Shown: in pieces, positions 5,790 to 7,701 of the stretch
Layout of the letters: each line of letters starts with the position of its first letter
Position numbering within the stretch: position 1 is the stretch's first letter
NCBI GenBank assembly: GCA_002432085.1
Contig: DJFN01000179.1
Coordinates: 1 to 7,701 of the forward strand
DNA length: 7,701 bases
Source of the DNA: Flavobacteriales bacterium UBA5871
GTDB lineage: Bacteria > Bacteroidota > Bacteroidia > Flavobacteriales_D > Crocinitomicaceae
Direction: 5' to 3'
Position numbers and translations under genes: made by a program
The notes under the pieces: model-generated
Database searches by the model: none
Told to the model about the DNA's origin: nothing
The model's input: only the letters and a program-made list of their open reading frames with translations

Positions 5790-6446
5790 TCAGATATTCA
5801 TTTCCGGCACGAAATCCGGCACCACCAGCTCGCCTTCGGTTTTCGAGATGATCTCTTCCACGCTCACACCCGGTGCGCGCTCGATCAGGTGAAATTTGCC
5901 GTCCTTGATTTCCAGTACGGCGATCTCGGTCACTACCTTGCGCACGCAGCCAACGCCTGTCAGCGGAAGTGTACATTGCTTCAAAATTTTGGATTCACCG
6001 GCTTTATTGGAGTGCATCATGGCCACGATAATGTTGTCGGCAGATGCTACGAGGTCCATCGCGCCTCCCATGCCTTTTACCATTTTACCCGGAATTTTCC
6101 AGTTGGCAATATCACCGTTCTGGGAAACTTCCATGGCGCCGAGAACGGTCAGCTGAACGTGTTGTCCGCGGATCATGGCAAAAGAAGTCGCCGAATCGAA
6201 AAACGCCGCTCCCTGACGGGTGGTAATGGTTTGCTTACCCGCATTGATGAGGTCCGGATCTTCATCGCCTTCGAACGGGAATGGTCCCATGCCCAAAACG
6301 CCGTTTTCCGACTGGAATTCCACTTCAATTCCTTCAGGGATGTAATTCGCTACCAGCGTCGGGATACCGATGCCGAGGTTTACATACCAGCCGTCACGCA
6401 GTTCCTGCGCGATGCGTTTTGCGATGCCGTTCTTATCTAAAGCCAT
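5790..6446 (-). CDS. scoB: 3-oxoacid CoA-transferase subunit B (SCOT type)
   Basis: A 218-residue cytosolic subunit of succinyl-CoA:3-ketoacid (acetoacetate) CoA transferase. The enzyme moves CoA between succinate or another acid and acetoacetate in ketone-body, leucine or butyrate metabolism. The length is standard for the B subunit. Diagnostic sequence includes the start MALDKNGIAKRIAQEL, NLGIGIPTLVANYIP (23-37) and the active-site motif SENG (46-49) with catalytic Glu47. Also present are GPFPFEGDEDPDLINAGK (54-71) and GMGGAMDLV (125-133). Its ATG overlaps the TAA of the upstream membrane-protein gene by one base (TAATG), implying translational coupling. The A subunit gene, normally adjacent, is not in the window on either side. 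It must lie elsewhere, for instance upstream of the truncated gene. AtoA-type acetate/acetoacetate CoA transferase is an alternative name for the same fold. The family call is very secure. Confidence 0.95.
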   Translation of the reverse strand: MALDKNGIAKRIAQELRDGWYVNLGIGIPTLVANYIPEGIEVEFQSENGVLGMGPFPFEGDEDPDLINAGKQTITTRQGAAFFDSATSFAMIRGQHVQLTVLGAMEVSQNGDIANWKIPGKMVKGMGGAMDLVASADNIIVAMMHSNKAGESKILKQCTLPLTGVGCVRKVVTEIAVLEIKDGKFHLIERAPGVSVEEIISKTEGELVVPDFVPEMNI

Positions 6447-7701
6447 TATTCCGGGGTTATTTCGTAAAATTTGATTCGACCGTCGTAAAAATACATATTA
6501 CTCCGTTGAGGATTCCAAATATAAACACGGATTTCCTTTTCATTCGGTTCGAAATGATCGTAAATATAATGCTGGTGAATCGGGATGCGTTTTCTGTTCA
6601 GACCGTGGCCGTAATTGAGCTGGTAGTGCTCATAGCGAATGGCCGCCCCGTCTTCACCGATCGTAGCGAATGAAAGCAATACGTCGCGGTAAGGGAGCTC
6701 GAGGTTCAGCGTCAGATCGGTTGTCAGGAACCACGGTTTTCCGCGCATGCTGTCACTGATCGGAACGGAAGCGATCCCTAAGAATTCGGCGTCGGTTTTA
6801 TGGAAAGCGGCGGCGCGCTCGAATACGAAGGTTTTGCCGATAGGACGCGTGCGTTTCCACGCTTTGAAACGGCTGCCTTTGTGCTCGGCCAGCAAGGTGT
6901 AGAAGGAAAGATCGGCCGGTTTTTTCGGAAGGTCGTCTTTTGTCATCACCACGTCGTGGTAGCGGGAAAACTCGGAAAGTGCTTCCATTTCGGTATGTGC
7001 GCCCGGCTGTCGACGTTCCATCCATGTCCACATGAGCGGCATGGTGTAATAACCGGCCACCGTTCCGTCGGGACCGATGGTCTCGCGCACTTTCTCGTAT
7101 AAAGCCGTGTTCATGCGGTCGTCGGGCGAGATCACGGACGAATCAAGGTTCACTTTCCACAGGAAAATGATCGGAAAGAAGGCAAACACGAGAATTCCAG
7201 CCGAAAAGCGCTTTGATTGCAGGATCAGCGTGGCGATAAGCAATAAAGTCAGCGGCACGAGGTGCATGGCCACGCGGTCTTCAGGATAATTCACTTTCAG
7301 CACTTTGGCCATAAAGAAGATCGCTGCCACACTTCCTGCGAGGAAGAAGTAGTAAACGGATTCGGGCAAACGACTGAAACCGATCAAACGGTATCTGAAC
7401 AAGCGAACGACGGCCAACACGATCAGCGCCAGGAAGAACACACCCAGCGGGTATTTCATCCATTCCGCATCGTAAAAAATCGTGTAGCGAAGCACCGTTT
7501 TGCAGGTCACCGGCCAGAAACCGTCGAGGCTTCCGTAATAGAATGCTCCGGCTTCTTTCAAGCGGTCGGCGAAGTTTACGAAAGGAATCAGCGAAGCGAA
7601 GAAACCGATGTGAATGACGGCATGGAACGCGTGCTGTTTTCCCGACAGGTTCTTAAAGTTTGCAAGCTGAAAGAATACCAGAAACGCGGCACAAATACAG
7701 C
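6446..7701 (-). CDS. multi-span membrane protein, GT-C-like, 5'-truncated by window
   Basis: The reading frame stays open from the stop at 6446-6448 to the window edge, giving at least 417 residues; the true start lies beyond 7701. A TTG at 7561 is in frame, but the 46 upstream codons are open and hydrophobic, so it is not the start. At least five or six membrane spans lie in the first ~180 visible residues, including fragment residues ~24-42, 83-100, 115-132, 146-160 and 167-182. The segment NYPEDRVAMHLVPL just before a span resembles the Arg-containing motif near the end of the membrane domain in PMT/ArnT-like GT-C enzymes. A C-terminal soluble region of about 230 residues follows, probably extracytoplasmic. 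Its last 100 residues look beta-rich (VYIWNPQRSNMYFYDGRIKFYEI-like alternation, shown here only by type). Identity as a glycosyltransferase is a moderate inference; acceptor and donor are unknown. The stop overlaps the scoB start. Confidence 0.6.
   Translation of the reverse strand, partial: CICAAFLVFFQLANFKNLSGKQHAFHAVIHIGFFASLIPFVNFADRLKEAGAFYYGSLDGFWPVTCKTVLRYTIFYDAEWMKYPLGVFFLALIVLAVVRLFRYRLIGFSRLPESVYYFFLAGSVAAIFFMAKVLKVNYPEDRVAMHLVPLTLLLIATLILQSKRFSAGILVFAFFPIIFLWKVNLDSSVISPDDRMNTALYEKVRETIGPDGTVAGYYTMPLMWTWMERRQPGAHTEMEALSEFSRYHDVVMTKDDLPKKPADLSFYTLLAEHKGSRFKAWKRTRPIGKTFVFERAAAFHKTDAEFLGIASVPISDSMRGKPWFLTTDLTLNLELPYRDVLLSFATIGEDGAAIRYEHYQLNYGHGLNRKRIPIHQHYIYDHFEPNEKEIRVYIWNPQRSNMYFYDGRIKFYEITPE

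Noticed and set aside
5889..6440. 183-codon plus-strand frame
   Set aside because: It is the antisense shadow of scoB, which has a clear active-site motif and normal length.

Overview
The window looks like chromosomal DNA of a member of the Bacteroidota, most likely a Flavobacteriales-type organism with moderate base composition. Three things point that way. A TAnnTTTG-type -7 element sits in front of the first gene. A short C/G-rich dispersed repeat is present, of a kind I associate with this phylum. The protein styles also fit, for example an AlgI/AlgX pair, a DPM1-like glycosyltransferase and a scoB-type CoA transferase subunit. No phage, transposase, CRISPR, tRNA or rRNA signal was found.

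Layout. One short plus-strand gene (78-437) encodes an acidic, helical protein of unknown function and ends in a clear intrinsic terminator (461-488). A gene-free stretch of about 545 bases follows (438-982). It is rich in inverted repeats: a degenerate palindromic element, one copy of the dispersed C/G-rich repeat, and two strong hairpin-forming segments (802-827 and 841-891). Everything after that is on the minus strand. Read in transcription order (right to left) it runs: a 5'-truncated multi-membrane-span protein, probably GT-C-like (6446 to beyond 7701); the B subunit of a 3-oxoacid CoA transferase, scoB (5790-6446); a 114-base spacer with the second, oppositely oriented repeat copy; a GT-C-like integral membrane glycosyltransferase (4278-5675); a soluble DPM1-like GT2 glycosyltransferase (3502-4218); an MBOAT O-acyltransferase of the AlgI type (2071-3480); and an AlgX/AlgJ-like SGNH-fold protein (983-2071).

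How the genes may work together (inference). The GT2 enzyme could load a sugar onto a polyprenyl phosphate carrier. The GT-C protein could transfer that sugar on the far side of the inner membrane. The MBOAT protein would pass acetyl groups across the membrane to the AlgX-like protein, which would O-acetylate the glycan. No polymerase, flippase or export gene is visible, so this looks like a small glycan-decoration cassette and not a complete polysaccharide locus. The scoB gene belongs to central ketoacid/ketone-body metabolism. It overlaps the stop codon of the upstream membrane-protein gene, and no A subunit is present in the window.

The two dispersed repeat copies lie in inverted orientation on either side of the glycosyltransferase/acyltransferase cluster. 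That is the most unusual architectural point here.
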